Positions 48,401 to 52,739 of a DNA stretch of 64,000 bases are shown here, in pieces (within the stretch, counting starts at the first letter, position 1; each line of letters starts with the position of its first letter). Below the pieces are notes generated by a model. The model was not told the origin of the DNA. It searched no databases and was given only the letters and a program-made list of their open reading frames with translations. Origin of the DNA: Romanomermis culicivorax (Eukaryota; Nematoda; Enoplea; Mermithida; Mermithidae). The position numbers and the translations under genes are program-made. The stretch spans positions 310,001 to 374,000 of the forward strand of contig CAWUHX010000165.1 of assembly GCA_963922205.1 (NCBI GenBank), in the 5' to 3' direction.

Positions 48401-49917
48401 CTTCTTCGTCGACTGCTGAGTGCCAGAAATGTTGAATTATGAGCCAAATAAAGCTAAGAATAATTTTCTGGTGACCGTCAACTATATCCGCGCTATTTAC
48501 ATTGGATACTTTAACCTGAAATGGGCAGAAAAAATGAAGGTGATTGTAATTACGATGTCGGTAAAATAAATTGTATGTTGTTTTTGAATCCATAATATTT
48601 AATTTGAGTCGCCAAAAATCAATACATCGTCGAAGAAAACAAGCCTTACACTCCTATCTTGCAAAATCTGTAAAGCGCGATTGATATTGTTCAAAGCGTG
48701 AATTCGCATCCGACCTTTTTCTCGGGGCTGAAATTTGAAGAAAAAAGTTCATCAAAATATTTCGAAACAATGCTATACGATAAAGAATGGATAAAGCCTG
48801 CTAAAAATAACTTAGAAAAAGAATAAGGAAACCCAAAAAACAACTAACAAGAAACAACAAATTTAGCAGCGATACACGGCGTGCTTACAAATTTTTCACC
48901 GGTCAAAATTTCCAATAGAACCAATATTTTTTTGCCATCCCTGATATCTTTAATAACGTCGTTAATTGGCGAAGCTTCGACCTTGAACCCGAAATTCCAA
49001 GATTTTGAGGAAAAATCGTGCATCTTTTGCAATCATTACCTTCTTCAACTGGAGGTTTATCCATTTTCGGAACGTTTTCTCTTGCATTGCTTCTCGTTCA
49101 TCTGGTAAATGATGTAAAATTTTTCAAATTTCTGTCTATCTGCCTGGACAAGAATTGAACTTTCCACGCCTACTCATTAGAGCCATAAAAATTGCAGAAC
49201 ACGCAGGGACGAAAAATAATATACAAAAACCAACACATGGTTCGAATGGCAAAAAAACATGCAGTTCGGGGTAATAAATGTGTATGTAATAAAGTTACCA
49301 AAAACCGTTATTTTCAAAGTCCTTCAACTTACGACTAGAACGGTAGTTTTCCATATACACAAAAGTATGATTAATGATGAAATGTGATTGCTGATTTTTG
49401 CATACCAAATATGCAAATTTAAAATTTACCAAATAAATGATGGATGTGAATCTGGAACTGAATTGATTGACAACCACTCATATTTATAGCTGAAGAATGA
49501 AGTTTCTTGATCAGGCACCGACTAGTTTCAGCAAATGTGTCATTTTGGCCACTGAACACAGAGTAGTATGGATTCTTTTGCGATACATTCATTTAGTTAA
49601 CTCAGAAGACACAAAAGTTGCATTGATACTTGATACGAGAATCGTGTGACTGAATCAATGCACAGTAGCGAGTGGAGAAAATTCACCAACAGATTAGTAG
49701 ACGCGCATCGCAGACAAAATTCAGAAAAGTTAAAGCTACAATAAATTTCACAAATGGCACCTATAACAGGGTTCTCAAAAATCACACGGCCTTTACTTTC
49801 CGGCTTATAAGCGACATCGGCCAAGGGAACCTTACTGGCCACCTTTTCTTCGTCGTCGTTAGATTCTCCTTCCTCCTCCTCTTTTTTGGTGGCCGTTAAA
49901 CGCGCCGCAAAGAACAT
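677..49917 (-). CDS. DMD: Dystrophin orthologue, 5' and rod portion (50 exons, 3' end off window)
   Basis: Cytoskeletal linker that joins F-actin to the membrane dystroglycan complex in muscle and nerve. Exons 5' to 3': 49797-49917, 49040-49101, 48889-48981, 48650-48727, 48334-48515, 48163-48243, 47774-47889, 47535-47701, 46647-46712, 46273-46398, 46041-46222, 45635-45779, 45449-45582, 45078-45276, 44250-44435, 43628-43783, 42307-42459, 38324-38411, 33197-33348, 32545-32640, 32196-32361, 31911-32086, 31376-31506, 31052-31244, 30780-30955, 30559-30706, 30044-30263, 29564-29667, 29309-29455, 27561-27722, 26400-26528, 26028-26201, 25784-25912, 24734-24898, 24372-24557, 21076-21231, 20640-20801, 20393-20579, 19786-20057, 18299-18445, 17590-17742, 9052-9447, 3576-3766, 3346-3475, 3113-3288, 2735-2882, 2521-2670, 2179-2349, 1160-1565, 677-897. 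All junctions are GT..AG and every phase agrees, giving 2685 codons. Domains: CH1, CH2, then spectrin repeats with hinges. WW, EF-hand and ZZ domains are not seen and should lie left of the window. Small exons could still be missing in the largest introns. Confidence 0.92.
1735..1905 (+). repeat. Dispersed repeat family C, copy 1
   Basis: Lies in intron 48. Shares CCAAGGTC, GGGTAGGGGTGAAGTTGAAA-like, and GGCAACCAGTGATCAATTTT segments with 7745-7905 and, more weakly, 50725-50935. No coding content or clear termini. Confidence 0.6.
3576..18445 (-). CDS. DMD: Dystrophin exons 40-43: post-hinge spectrin repeats with an inserted loop
   Basis: Exon 40 (18299-18445) gives ATQTVNDLKIKMDFVKSGGQ. Exon 41 (17590-17742) gives LNQMLPIQSCLEKDSNELSE; its donor GTGATT after AGG is my least certain. 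Exon 42 (9052-9447, 396 nt) is the second longest and gives LEKLQCEQKAIRNKISALP, then an unstructured loop PGCNNDDEDFAATSSSAVTP, then LAAFWNSVDLLSKMCSTMG. Exon 43 (3576-3766) gives EHIDVVESNIEKLQQQKDAI. Phases 0/0/0/0/2 agree. The repeats are diverged from vertebrates, and the 8.1-kb intron 41 could conceal a small exon. Confidence 0.82.
4235..4434. mobile_element. hAT-like MITE, family E copy 1
   Basis: Begins CACTGTTTTTTTTTGTACT and ends in a decayed complement near AAAACTATG. Internally it is palindromic with repeated GTACAAACAAA or TTTGTAC motifs. It is flanked by the 8-bp duplication GTGGAAGG (4227-4234 and 4435-4442). The 8-bp duplication and the CA[CG]TG terminus are hAT hallmarks. No transposase inside. 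Confidence 0.8.
6050..7245 (+). mobile_element. Decayed PIF/Harbinger element
   Basis: Imperfect inverted ends: TATTCATAAAAAGTCTAAGG near 6055 and, as reverse complement, GTATTCATAAAGGAAGC with AGTCTAAGGTC near 7210-7240. A further copy of the same end lies near 5992. The interior holds a Harbinger transposase fragment. Exact termini and target duplication are not resolved. Confidence 0.5.
6265..6570 (+). pseudogene. Harbinger (HARBI1-type) transposase N-terminal fragment
   Basis: Reads FPGMLNITKLIRGNIESPTQ, RNRNIPTILQVCIALR, TFQMIIGDTESINQPKV, then a TGA at 6475 where the family has Arg of the VSR motif, then the same frame continues IIQEVTAAILCHLLQYI. The T-x-R-x-x-x-I-x-x-x-x-Q-x-x-x-ALR and F-Q-x-x-x-GD-x-x-x-[IL]-[SN]-Q-x-x-V patterns are typical of PIF/Harbinger nucleases. 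The DDE catalytic part is absent, so it is dead. Confidence 0.7.
7745..7905 (+). repeat. Dispersed repeat family C, copy 2
   Basis: About 75-80% similar by eye to 1735-1905, including GGCAACCAGTGATCAATTTT and the AGGTAGGGGTAATAC tail. No open frame or termini. Confidence 0.6.
10092..10975. mobile_element. hAT-like non-autonomous element, family B copy 1 (884 bp)
   Basis: Left end CATACATGCACACAGGG, right end complement CAGACATGTACGGCAAGAA. The 8-bp target duplication ACTTTACT is perfect (10084-10091, 10976-10983). It contains a GGCGCAAAGCGCC hairpin at 10618-10630 and TTTGTAC-rich stretches like family E. Open frames inside are low-complexity and not transposase-like. Confidence 0.8.
11183..12651. 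mobile_element. 1.47-kb TIR element with tandem repeats in both ends
   Basis: Left end TTGTGTCCCATTGCTCCAAG, then tandem copies of TCCAAGTGTCCCGTTAC to about 11300. The right end is the inverse: copies of GTAACGGGACACTTGGA from about 12590, ending GGGACACAA. The interior is AT-rich except for a GC-rich patch at 11560-11640 (GGCGCCAGCGCCC). No recognisable protein. I see no certain target duplication. Confidence 0.75.
13973..14053 (-). CDS. Candidate isolated coding exon
   Basis: ATG at 14053-14051 opens MEVEKDRDKILNIDDFD then PIVSVYLRRK and meets a GTAAAT donor. The peptide looks coding-like (charged, no low complexity), but I do not recognise it. Its only open frame does not fit dystrophin phase 0 with the nearest acceptor, so it would belong to another gene nested in intron 41. 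No continuation found. Confidence 0.18.
16912..17300 (+). repeat. tRNA-headed SINE-like sequence
   Basis: Starts with an A-box-like TGGTCTAGTGGCTATTG, then a short GACTACTAGTC arm and a B-box-like AGCTCGATTCAGG within 75 nt, followed by about 230 bp of GC-richer, non-coding sequence. This is the layout of an old tRNA-derived SINE. The B box is degenerate. Confidence 0.4.
17743..18298 (-). other. Dystrophin intron 40
   Basis: Anonymous AT-rich intron; I see no repeat family or exon in it. Confidence 0.6.
19054..19066. repeat. GGCGC hairpin motif
   Basis: GGCGCAGAGCGCC followed by GAAATTTTTTTT; one of three in the family D element. Confidence 0.7.
19175..19187. repeat. GGCGC hairpin motif
   Basis: GGCGCGTAGCGCC, with an outer CC/GG pair, followed by AAAAATTTTC. 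Confidence 0.7.
19535..19547. repeat. GGCGC hairpin motif
   Basis: GGCGCGAAGCGCC, with an outer CC/GG pair, followed by AAAATTTTGAG. Confidence 0.7.
19786..20579 (-). CDS. DMD: Dystrophin exons 38-39: long Ser/Pro-rich internal hinge
   Basis: Exon 38 (20393-20579, ends phase 1) and exon 39 (19786-20057) encode about 150 residues. Much of this lacks heptads: SRSPTPALCLLTQRSDQS, SPAQSGSPSSGHLLSPRSAA, LTPPMPSPRTKRSIGSASRP, TSSASLTSSSSISKEPTPDE. Helical repeat sequence resumes with LVDNIRESKKLIDLISDKL. The hinge is much longer than the roughly 50-residue hinge 3 of vertebrate dystrophin. Multiple SP and TP pairs could be phosphorylation sites (inference). GC content is higher than in the neighbouring exons. 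Confidence 0.87.
20058..20392 (-). other. Dystrophin intron 38
   Basis: 335 nt between the two hinge exons; plain intron with nothing else seen. Confidence 0.65.
20640..27722 (-). CDS. DMD: Dystrophin exons 30-37: spectrin repeats of the central rod
   Basis: Residues about 1349-1769, every exon in phase 0. Exon 30 has LNCQSWIAHVDYILSA. Exon 31 has QLQTEFTEHDDCITNLEKQV. Exon 32 has KFDKFCKPSNVESMLDRLWK, matching the dystrophin KFRLFQKPANFEQRLQESK block. Exon 33 ends NELYVRNEFLNKR at GTAATT; the earlier in-frame GTGAGA was rejected because the repeat then loses helix C residues. Exons 34-36 carry VINRLNDSIESTDAYL and FHAALYQITVFLDRSESTLA. Exon 37 ends TRWENVYSTMK at a weak GTTCGG donor, followed by a 60-nt intron. 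Intron 35 is 3.1 kb and might hide a further exon, but the repeats on either side join cleanly. Confidence 0.88.
21232..24371 (-). other. Dystrophin intron 35 (3.1 kb)
   Basis: Contains a family A copy near its 3' end (about 21310-21691). The remainder, about 21700-24370, is AT-rich with no exon, open frame over 65 codons or clear repeat that I can support. Confidence 0.65.
21310..21691. mobile_element. hAT-like MITE, family A copy (left end decayed)
   Basis: Right end AATTACATGTATG is intact. Inside are the family's AGCGCGAAGCGCC hairpin (21468-21480), a repeated GAAATTGACATTTTTGA phrase and GCTACCATATTGCTAGCCAT. The left terminus and target duplication are not identifiable. Confidence 0.6.
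25085..25500. mobile_element. Family D-related fragment
   Basis: Shares AGTATATCTACCTCCACTTG and the hairpin GGCGCTTCGCGCC (25475-25487) plus CCTCAAAGTTTTCC with the family D copies at 18691 and 55200. Termini are absent. It occupies dystrophin intron 33, beside a G-homopolymer at about 25030-25042. Confidence 0.5.
26850..27288. mobile_element. hAT-like MITE, family A copy 2 (439 bp)
   Basis: Ends CATACATGTAATTGG and its inverse CCGTTACATGTATG. Near-perfect 8-bp duplication ATCATTGG (26842-26849) / ATCATTCG (27289-27296). It contains the hairpin GGCGCTTCGCGTC at 27087 and a GGCTATATGGTAGTCATAGG palindrome. Non-coding; lies in dystrophin intron 30 in reverse orientation to copy 1. Confidence 0.82.
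27977..29176. mobile_element. 1.2-kb fold-back element with about 380-bp arms
   Basis: Arms 27977-28360 and 28785-29176 are inverted copies (roughly 80% by eye). Shared blocks include CCCATACTCGGTTGGAAGA, GCAAAAATCTGGTCAAC, and TTTTTTGTACAAGCACAACT. Outer ends are GGGTCACTCCATGTCAA and its complement GGGTCATTCCACGTCAA. The loop at 28361-28784 is unrelated AT-rich DNA. No transposase. It fills most of dystrophin intron 29. Confidence 0.85.
29309..32640 (-). CDS. DMD: Dystrophin exons 20-29: spectrin repeats of the proximal rod
   Basis: Ten exons, residues about 830-1348, all in phase. Clear repeat motifs: YVSALHNWIEKFQVYAL, RFTEKWALVVERI, LTSLNSWLDTAEDIIA, DLDKWIDQVTDFVHAEQPAV (compare the dystrophin LKKWMAEVDVFLKEEWPAL block), DDLDKRWTDVIRL, IQQLTTWLTSVEEELN, NSTRNQWSVICQHVHDKL, and TLEMLMEGAGGHEKLTQIAD with LVKYNTRRDQLL (compare the dystrophin LENLMRH...EELETFNSRW block). 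Order and spacing follow vertebrate dystrophin repeats 5-9. Exon 22 adds a Ser-rich linker (SLESLSSSLSKSRSP). Confidence 0.9.
29668..30043 (-). other. Dystrophin intron 27
   Basis: 376 nt, AT-rich, nothing recognised. Confidence 0.6.
30325..30455. repeat. Dispersed repeat family F, copy 1
   Basis: Shares TTAATTTGTATTGCTTTTTT, GACTAAAATTTTCATTA, CAGGCCCAACTTTATTAGC and GCGCTAAAAAA with 52595-52720. TTTTAGC and GCTAAAAA ends make it weakly palindromic. Lies in dystrophin intron 26. Confidence 0.6.
31507..31910 (-). other. Dystrophin intron 22
   Basis: 404 nt, AT-rich, no exon or repeat recognised. Confidence 0.6.
32756..32991. mobile_element. Family B MITE, copy 2
   Basis: Left end CAGACATGCACGGCTAAAAT, right end complement CATACATGCTCACAG. 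The internal GAGAGTCCTCGGACTTTT block is shared with 54747-55015 and, inverted, with 10092-10975. Target duplication not preserved. Lies in dystrophin intron 19. Confidence 0.65.
33197..42459 (-). CDS. DMD: Dystrophin exons 17-19: spectrin repeat 4 split by two giant introns
   Basis: Exon 17 (42307-42459) gives FEDFCRWLDKVEANLALS, helix A with its conserved W. Exon 18 (38324-38411) gives EIESDINNHEPDLENLHTKG, helix B. Exon 19 (33197-33348) gives EVESKLHDVSSRWRDLRLIL, helix C with the conserved RW. Phases 0/1/0 agree, and the three peptides make one ordinary repeat, so nothing seems to be missing despite introns of 3.9 kb and 5.0 kb. Intron 17 holds the nested bHLH gene on the opposite strand. 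Confidence 0.88.
33954..34319. mobile_element. Family B-terminus MITE, copy 3
   Basis: Ends CATACATGCACACGG and CCTGTGTGCATGTAT. The flanks AATAGTTG and AGTGGTTG agree at 6 of 8 positions, as an old duplication would. Inside, TGCCAAATTTTTGGCC is repeated in tandem (about 34201-34270). Confidence 0.6.
35162..35234 (+). tRNA. tRNA-like cloverleaf (decayed, tRNA pseudogene or SINE head)
   Basis: 73 nt fold as a full tRNA: acceptor GCTCGGT with ACCGAGT (7 pairs, one G-U), D loop AGTTGGTTA, anticodon arm TGCAG/CCGCG around ACGGTAG, T arm CCGTG/TCCGG around TTTCAGT. The anticodon would be GGT (Thr), but position 33 is C instead of T and two stems have a mismatch. The B box GTTTCAGTTCC is weak. More likely a pseudogene or SINE head than a working tRNA. 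Confidence 0.4.
36161..36603. mobile_element. hAT-like MITE, family A copy 1 (443 bp)
   Basis: Ends CATACATGTAACAG and CAATTACATGTATG. Perfect 8-bp duplication AGCCTTGC (36153-36160, 36604-36611). It contains the GGCGCGAAGCGCC hairpin (36360-36372), repeats of AAAATTGACATTTTT and the palindrome ACCATATGGCTAGCCATAGG. Poly-G tracts at about 36191 and 36561. Non-coding. Confidence 0.85.
36612..38075. mobile_element. Fold-back element with tandem GTAGCGGATGTGCACTAG arms
   Basis: The outer 18-bp unit GTAGCGGATGTGCACTAG and variants repeat at about 36625-36680 (inverted), 37025-37140 and 37910-38060. Inner arms 36685-36858 and 37728-37905 are inverted copies: both hold TATGTAGGACGCC-like, GCAAACAAAATATTTT and GGTTCCATAAAAGTGG-like blocks. 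The interior of about 870 bp has a minus-strand frame of 180 codons with no recognised domain. The left end abuts the family A duplication. Confidence 0.7.
39191..39193 (+). promoter_or_regulatory. Splice acceptor just upstream of the bHLH ATG (possible trans-splice site)
   Basis: AAATTTCAG ends at 39193, 22 nt before the ATG at 39216. In nematodes such a site so close to a start codon often receives a spliced leader; in other animals it would be the end of a 5' UTR intron. Only the motif and its spacing are seen. Confidence 0.35.
39216..42189 (+). CDS. Nested bHLH transcription factor, HAND-like
   Basis: Lies wholly inside dystrophin intron 17, opposite strand. Exons: 39216-39303 (alternative first exon, phase 1), 41012-41439, 42079-42189 with TAA at 42187-42189; about 208 aa. 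The bHLH is in exon 2: basic region AERSRQNERQRSYDINEAF with the E-box ERQR contacts, helix 1 FQTLQNVIP, loop HVPDGLRLPK, helix 2 VKTLRLAITYIDYLNEML. Loop length and the [KV]-x-TLRLA-x-x-YI pattern put it in the HAND/PTF1/FER group; K[IV]KTLRLA points to HAND, and the length fits HAND proteins (about 200-220 aa). The tail is RRRILNPKPSATTDISSHSN. It probably binds E-boxes as a heterodimer with an E protein. HAND versus FER3 or PTF1 is not settled. Confidence 0.75.
40906..40939 (+). CDS. Alternative first exon of the nested bHLH gene
   Basis: ATG at 40906 opens MEPLHLMPHPL and reaches a consensus GTAAGT donor at 40940. A 72-nt intron ends in TTCAAG at 41011. The phase (1) matches exon 41012-41439, giving a 190-aa protein. 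Reading straight through without splicing also stays open, so an unspliced N-terminus is possible. The 39216 exon competes for the same acceptor; I cannot tell which start is used. Confidence 0.5.
42280..42285 (+). terminator. AATAAA polyadenylation signal of the bHLH gene
   Basis: Canonical AATAAA 91 nt after the bHLH stop codon. Cleavage is expected 10-30 nt downstream, which reaches the dystrophin exon 17 donor (42301-42306) on the opposite strand. Confidence 0.55.
42460..43627 (-). other. Dystrophin intron 16
   Basis: 1.2 kb, AT-rich, no repeat family or exon recognised. Confidence 0.6.
43628..43783 (-). CDS. DMD: Dystrophin exon 16: hinge 2 equivalent
   Basis: 156 nt in phase 0, residues about 647-698. 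It encodes LVRSGKVDPKKVKLPEVDF, then SLIPSKNGQGFIRKTVSTVV. It is Lys/Pro/Gly-rich, with no tryptophan and no clear helix heptads. It separates repeat 3 from repeat 4, the position of hinge 2 in vertebrate dystrophin, so I read it as the flexible hinge. Acceptor TTTATAG, donor GTATTT. Confidence 0.82.
43784..44249 (-). other. Dystrophin intron 15
   Basis: 466 nt of AT-rich intron, nothing recognised. Confidence 0.6.
44250..46712 (-). CDS. DMD: Dystrophin exons 9-15: spectrin repeats 1-3
   Basis: Residues about 301-646. Exon 9 finishes hinge 1 (RPKILPEEALSLTKKSAGD). Repeat 1 starts in exon 10 (DYQSCLEEVLTWLLDAEETL); vertebrate dystrophin has a near-identical YQ-x-x-LEEVLSWLLSAEDTL. Repeat 2 spans exons 12-13 (QKQLNEMLKWLSTMDDVLA, NVIIIVDDSLDE, LEDKLKEVGSRW), matching the vertebrate VVVVDESS...LEEQLK-x-LGDRW block. 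Repeat 3 lies in exons 14-15 (HFADWLDQREAALSSL, VSQRWENLVCRM). Exon 12 uses a non-consensus GTCGAC donor and is followed by a 52-nt intron. Confidence 0.93.
44860..45058. mobile_element. Family E MITE, copy 2 (right end intact)
   Basis: Right end GTACAAAAAAACAGTG at 45043-45058 and internal GTTTGTACATGAGC / GAGTACAAACGTTTTCG as in 47016-47449. The left end is decayed and no target duplication is seen. The intact end is only about 20 bp from the dystrophin exon 14 donor. Confidence 0.6.
47016..47449. mobile_element. hAT-like MITE, family E copy 3 (434 bp)
   Basis: Ends CAGTGTTTTTTTTT and AAAAAAAACACTG. Perfect 8-bp duplication GCTGAGTG (47008-47015, 47450-47457). Sub-terminal inverted repeats are built on TTTGTACTGGTACAAAC. 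Non-coding; lies in dystrophin intron 8. Confidence 0.9.
47535..48515 (-). CDS. DMD: Dystrophin exons 5-8: calponin-homology domain 2 and hinge 1
   Basis: Second CH domain, about residues 165-270, with the F-actin contacts. Visible motifs: EDVDVRNFTTCWRDGNAFIA (exon 6), RPDLIDLDNLKKLTTEEKL and QAFNLADVSFGVKSILDIED (exon 7), VDKKSILTYLMCLFQSIPQ (exon 8). The D-K-K-S-I-L ending and the LFQ-x-[IL]-PQ tail are the dystrophin/utrophin form; spectrin and plakin families have D-E-K-S-I-[IM]. The rest of exon 8 is Ser/Pro/Glu-rich (SFSPSESPVKESDPENS) and acts as hinge 1 before the first repeat. Exon 8 ends at a weaker GTTCGT donor. Confidence 0.94.
48334..49101 (-). CDS. DMD: Dystrophin exons 2-5: calponin-homology domain 1
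   Basis: First half of the actin-binding domain, about residues 41-160. Exon 2 gives NEREAMQEKTFRKWINLQLKK, matching the dystrophin CH1 opening (KTFTKW in vertebrates). Exon 3 gives VIKDIRDGKKILVLLEILTG, the CH1 helix with the conserved D-G-[RK]-x-L-x-x-L-L-E core. Exon 4 gives REKGRMRIHALNNINRALQ. Exon 5 gives VNSADIVDGHQKIILSFIW and IIQHFW, the usual N-x-x-D-I-V-D-G and IW-x-I-I ending, then a linker with the start of CH2 (FTMEQALLRWCRK). Introns here are 58 to 250 nt. Confidence 0.93.
49102..49796 (-). other. Dystrophin intron 1
   Basis: 695 nt between the leader exon and the first CH1 exon; AT-rich with no repeat recognised. Confidence 0.6.
49797..49917 (-). CDS. DMD: Dystrophin exon 1: start codon and acidic leader
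   Basis: First coding exon, 121 nt, ending in phase 1 at a GTAAAG donor. It encodes MFFAARLTATKKEEEEG followed by an acidic, lysine-rich stretch and VPLADVAYKPE. The leader has no counterpart in vertebrate dystrophin, where CH1 starts within about 15 residues of the first Met. I chose this start because the ATG is in frame with exon 2, the reading frame is interrupted upstream, and no good 3' splice site lies just before it. A further upstream exon or another promoter cannot be excluded. Confidence 0.7.
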
Positions 49918-50724
49918 TAATGAAGATAGAAATAAACTATCAAGAAATTAACTAATTAGGGCCCGATACTGTTACTAATCGAATAAAATATGATAATTAA
50001 TGATATATATTTTCGGGCAGCATTACTACAATTCTAGTATTATCAGTCGACAATATTCGCATGAAAATCTGCAAATAATAAAAGCTAAAGAAAACTGAAG
50101 GAATGGTGTAATAGGGAATGAATATTGAAGAACGACATCTGGTCAAGATAATCAAAAATGAAAATCAAGCAGACATGGGAAATGTGCTGATTTTATCAAT
50201 CAGCTACAGAATGCCGTTGACCAGCTAGAAGGCCAGGAAAATCAGATAGAAATCAATCATTTTTTCCTAAATTCGAGCTAAACAGCAAAAAAAATCGTAT
50301 CAATTTCGAGCTACTGGCAATCGAAAGTCGAAAAACCAAAAATTTTGATTCTTTAATCAGCAAGAATTTAATTTAAATCAAGTGATCAAAGTGGTTTCCC
50401 AACCAGGACTCATAGAAATCTACGGATGCTTTACAAGATAGCACTCAAATAAGAATAATCACATGACGTCTAGGAGATGGTCCTATAGATTCGTCTGATC
50501 AAAAGGTGTGAGCAAAGGAACCAATCGTTGCTAAAGATATATAATGGCATGAAAACTATTGTACCGATTCAAAACATTTTCCAACCCTTGGTAAAGTCGG
50601 TTAATATTCTTCTCTCGGACTAAATTTTATTAGCATAACTCCTGAGTTCGAATAACAAACTAATTGTGTAGTAATTACAGAATGACTGATATCATATGGT
50701 ATCGCCAAAAATCGGCCGATGCAG

Positions 50725-50935
50725 AAGTCTCCGATGTCAGAGTTTCCAGGGAGGGGTAAAGTTGGAAGTCTGTGGGGTGAGGTTTCTTCAATTTTATGTA
50801 AGGTGTCTAACAATTTTGCTCAATAATCCATTTTTTCACTTGGAATCCATCGCCCATTAAACCATTTTCCCCCAAATTGGGCGCCCAGTGGGCCATTTTC
50901 AAAATATCAGGTAGGTGTAATCATACCTGGGCAAG
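50725..50935 (+). repeat. Dispersed repeat family C, copy 3 (diverged)
   Basis: Keeps GGGAGGGGTAAAGTTGGAA, GGCGCCCAGTGGGCCATTTT and ATCAGGTAGGTGTAAT in the same order as 1735-1905 and 7745-7905. Confidence 0.45.
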
Positions 50936-51278
50936 GCAAATTTTGTACGTAGCTACCCGGGTTAAATTTCTTCAGGTTGGTTGTCATTTTTCAAAAAGGT
51001 TCTTTCAATATTTTTCATAAGTGATGTTTGACTCAAAAATGCTCAATAATCTTTTTCATGCCCGCTTTCAAGCTTATTTTGTATTCTAATGTTCCATTAG
51101 TCAGTAGTTTGTCTAAATTAAGGGCGAAAATAGAAGATTTTGAATTTTTTTAGGTCAGATAATTTGCTGAATACAACAAAATCAACAACAATCTGAATCG
51201 CAATAATGATTTCCTAGCTGTAATGATTTCCTACAAGCTTAACAACGGACATTTCTACTGACAGGATAACTCTGTTTC

Positions 51279-51292
51279 CGGTGCGCAGCGCC
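51279..51292. repeat. GGCGC hairpin motif variant
   Basis: CCGGTGCGCAGCGCCGG followed by AAACATTTTTAG; same hairpin and tail as in the transposon families, here without recognised termini. Confidence 0.5.
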
Positions 51293-52594
51293 GGAAACAT
51301 TTTTAGACTCGAATGCTGGGTACTGAATTTCTTATGCTCTTATCATTCAAGTGCAAACAAAATATTGAAGATTACTGTCAAAGGCAAATGAAGCATTTTA
51401 CATAATGAAAACAATCAAAAGTTGAACAAAAATGAAAGTAAAGCATGCTCTAGTCCGTGCCTGCACTAGAGAATAGCAAATGATAGCCAAAGCTAGTCTT
51501 TCTTTGTACTTGAACAAAAAAGACAAGGAGCTTTTTTGTATATTATAAAAAATCAATGATTTTATATACAAAATTTTTTTTACACACAAAAAAATCGTGA
51601 GTTTTGTGCTTATTTTCACACAAAAATTCTTCCAGAGGAAATTTTCTCACACTTGAATTTATGCTCTTGATAGCAGGCACGCATGAAATATGGTATTGAA
51701 AAATACAATTTCTTTTTGTTATAAGCTTCTCATGCAGAATGCTAGAGAACTTAGAATTCATGCTGTTTGTACGCTGAACATGAATTTTCCTTTTAAAATC
51801 AAGATCATGTGACTTGTTTATAAATATTGGTAAAAAAGAAGCTTTAATGAATACTGATACTATTACGTCATATATAGCCAGAAAAACAATGTCTGCTCTC
51901 TGCAAACACATTTTCAAAAGCTTGCTTGGGTGAACCAATCCGATTAACTAACTATGAAATACAATCCAGCGCGAATGCCGGAAAATTTCTTGGTGTTTTA
52001 TACTGGTTTTAAAGCCCGGAAAAGTGTTCTCAGACCAGTATATGCCGAGACTCTCTATACTTTGTACAAAAATCCCAAAAAAATTTTGTTCGTAGTCAAA
52101 AATATTCGTCTCATACAAAAACAATGAATAACCATTTGAATCATAATTTGCGCGAAGCACCAGATAGTTTTGTAAAAGTGAACCTCTGCAATTCTGAACT
52201 CTCAAAATTTCTTTTCACCACCAAAAACACCGTTTTGACGATAAAAACAGTACTCACAGATTTCTGATTTGATTTCATTCTGTTTATTATTCTCATCGTA
52301 TTTCTCTTTTCTTTTTGAATGCATTCTCTTTATACTTAAATTCTCCAGGACAAGAACCTCACATTGATCACTGATTGGTTGATGTCAAATCTAGATAGGG
52401 GTAAAATCGTAATAGTAAAGTAGCAAGTACTTTTACCATGCCCAGCACGACCTTTTTTCACTCGCTGCGTAAGGTCCCAGAGGTATATATTTCGGTGGCT
52501 TCATGAATACGACAGGTCTACAGCGACGTACAAAGAACAAGTCTTATTCATCGCAGTAATTTGGCCAATTTTACACTTTACTCCAGGGTTCTTT

Positions 52595-52720
52595 TTTCAG
52601 CACGATTCCCACTGGCACAGTTGCTTACATTCCTCAATTTGTATTACTCTTTCTCAGCACTACTAAAATTTCCATTAGCACAGGCCCAACTTTATTAGCA
52701 CTGCGCTAAAAAAGAAAACC
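52595..52720. repeat. Dispersed repeat family F, copy 2
   Basis: TCAATTTGTATTACT, CACTACTAAAATTTCCATTA, CAGGCCCAACTTTATTAGC and GCGCTAAAAAA in the same order as 30325-30455. Confidence 0.6.
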
Positions 52721-52739
52721 CTGCATTACTCGCAAATTA

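Noticed and set aside
47535..49101. Nesprin, plectin/dystonin or beta-spectrin as the identity of the CH-domain gene
   Set aside because: The CH2 ending DKKSIL...LFQSIPQ and the first repeat match dystrophin; those families have D-E-K-S-I and different following repeats.
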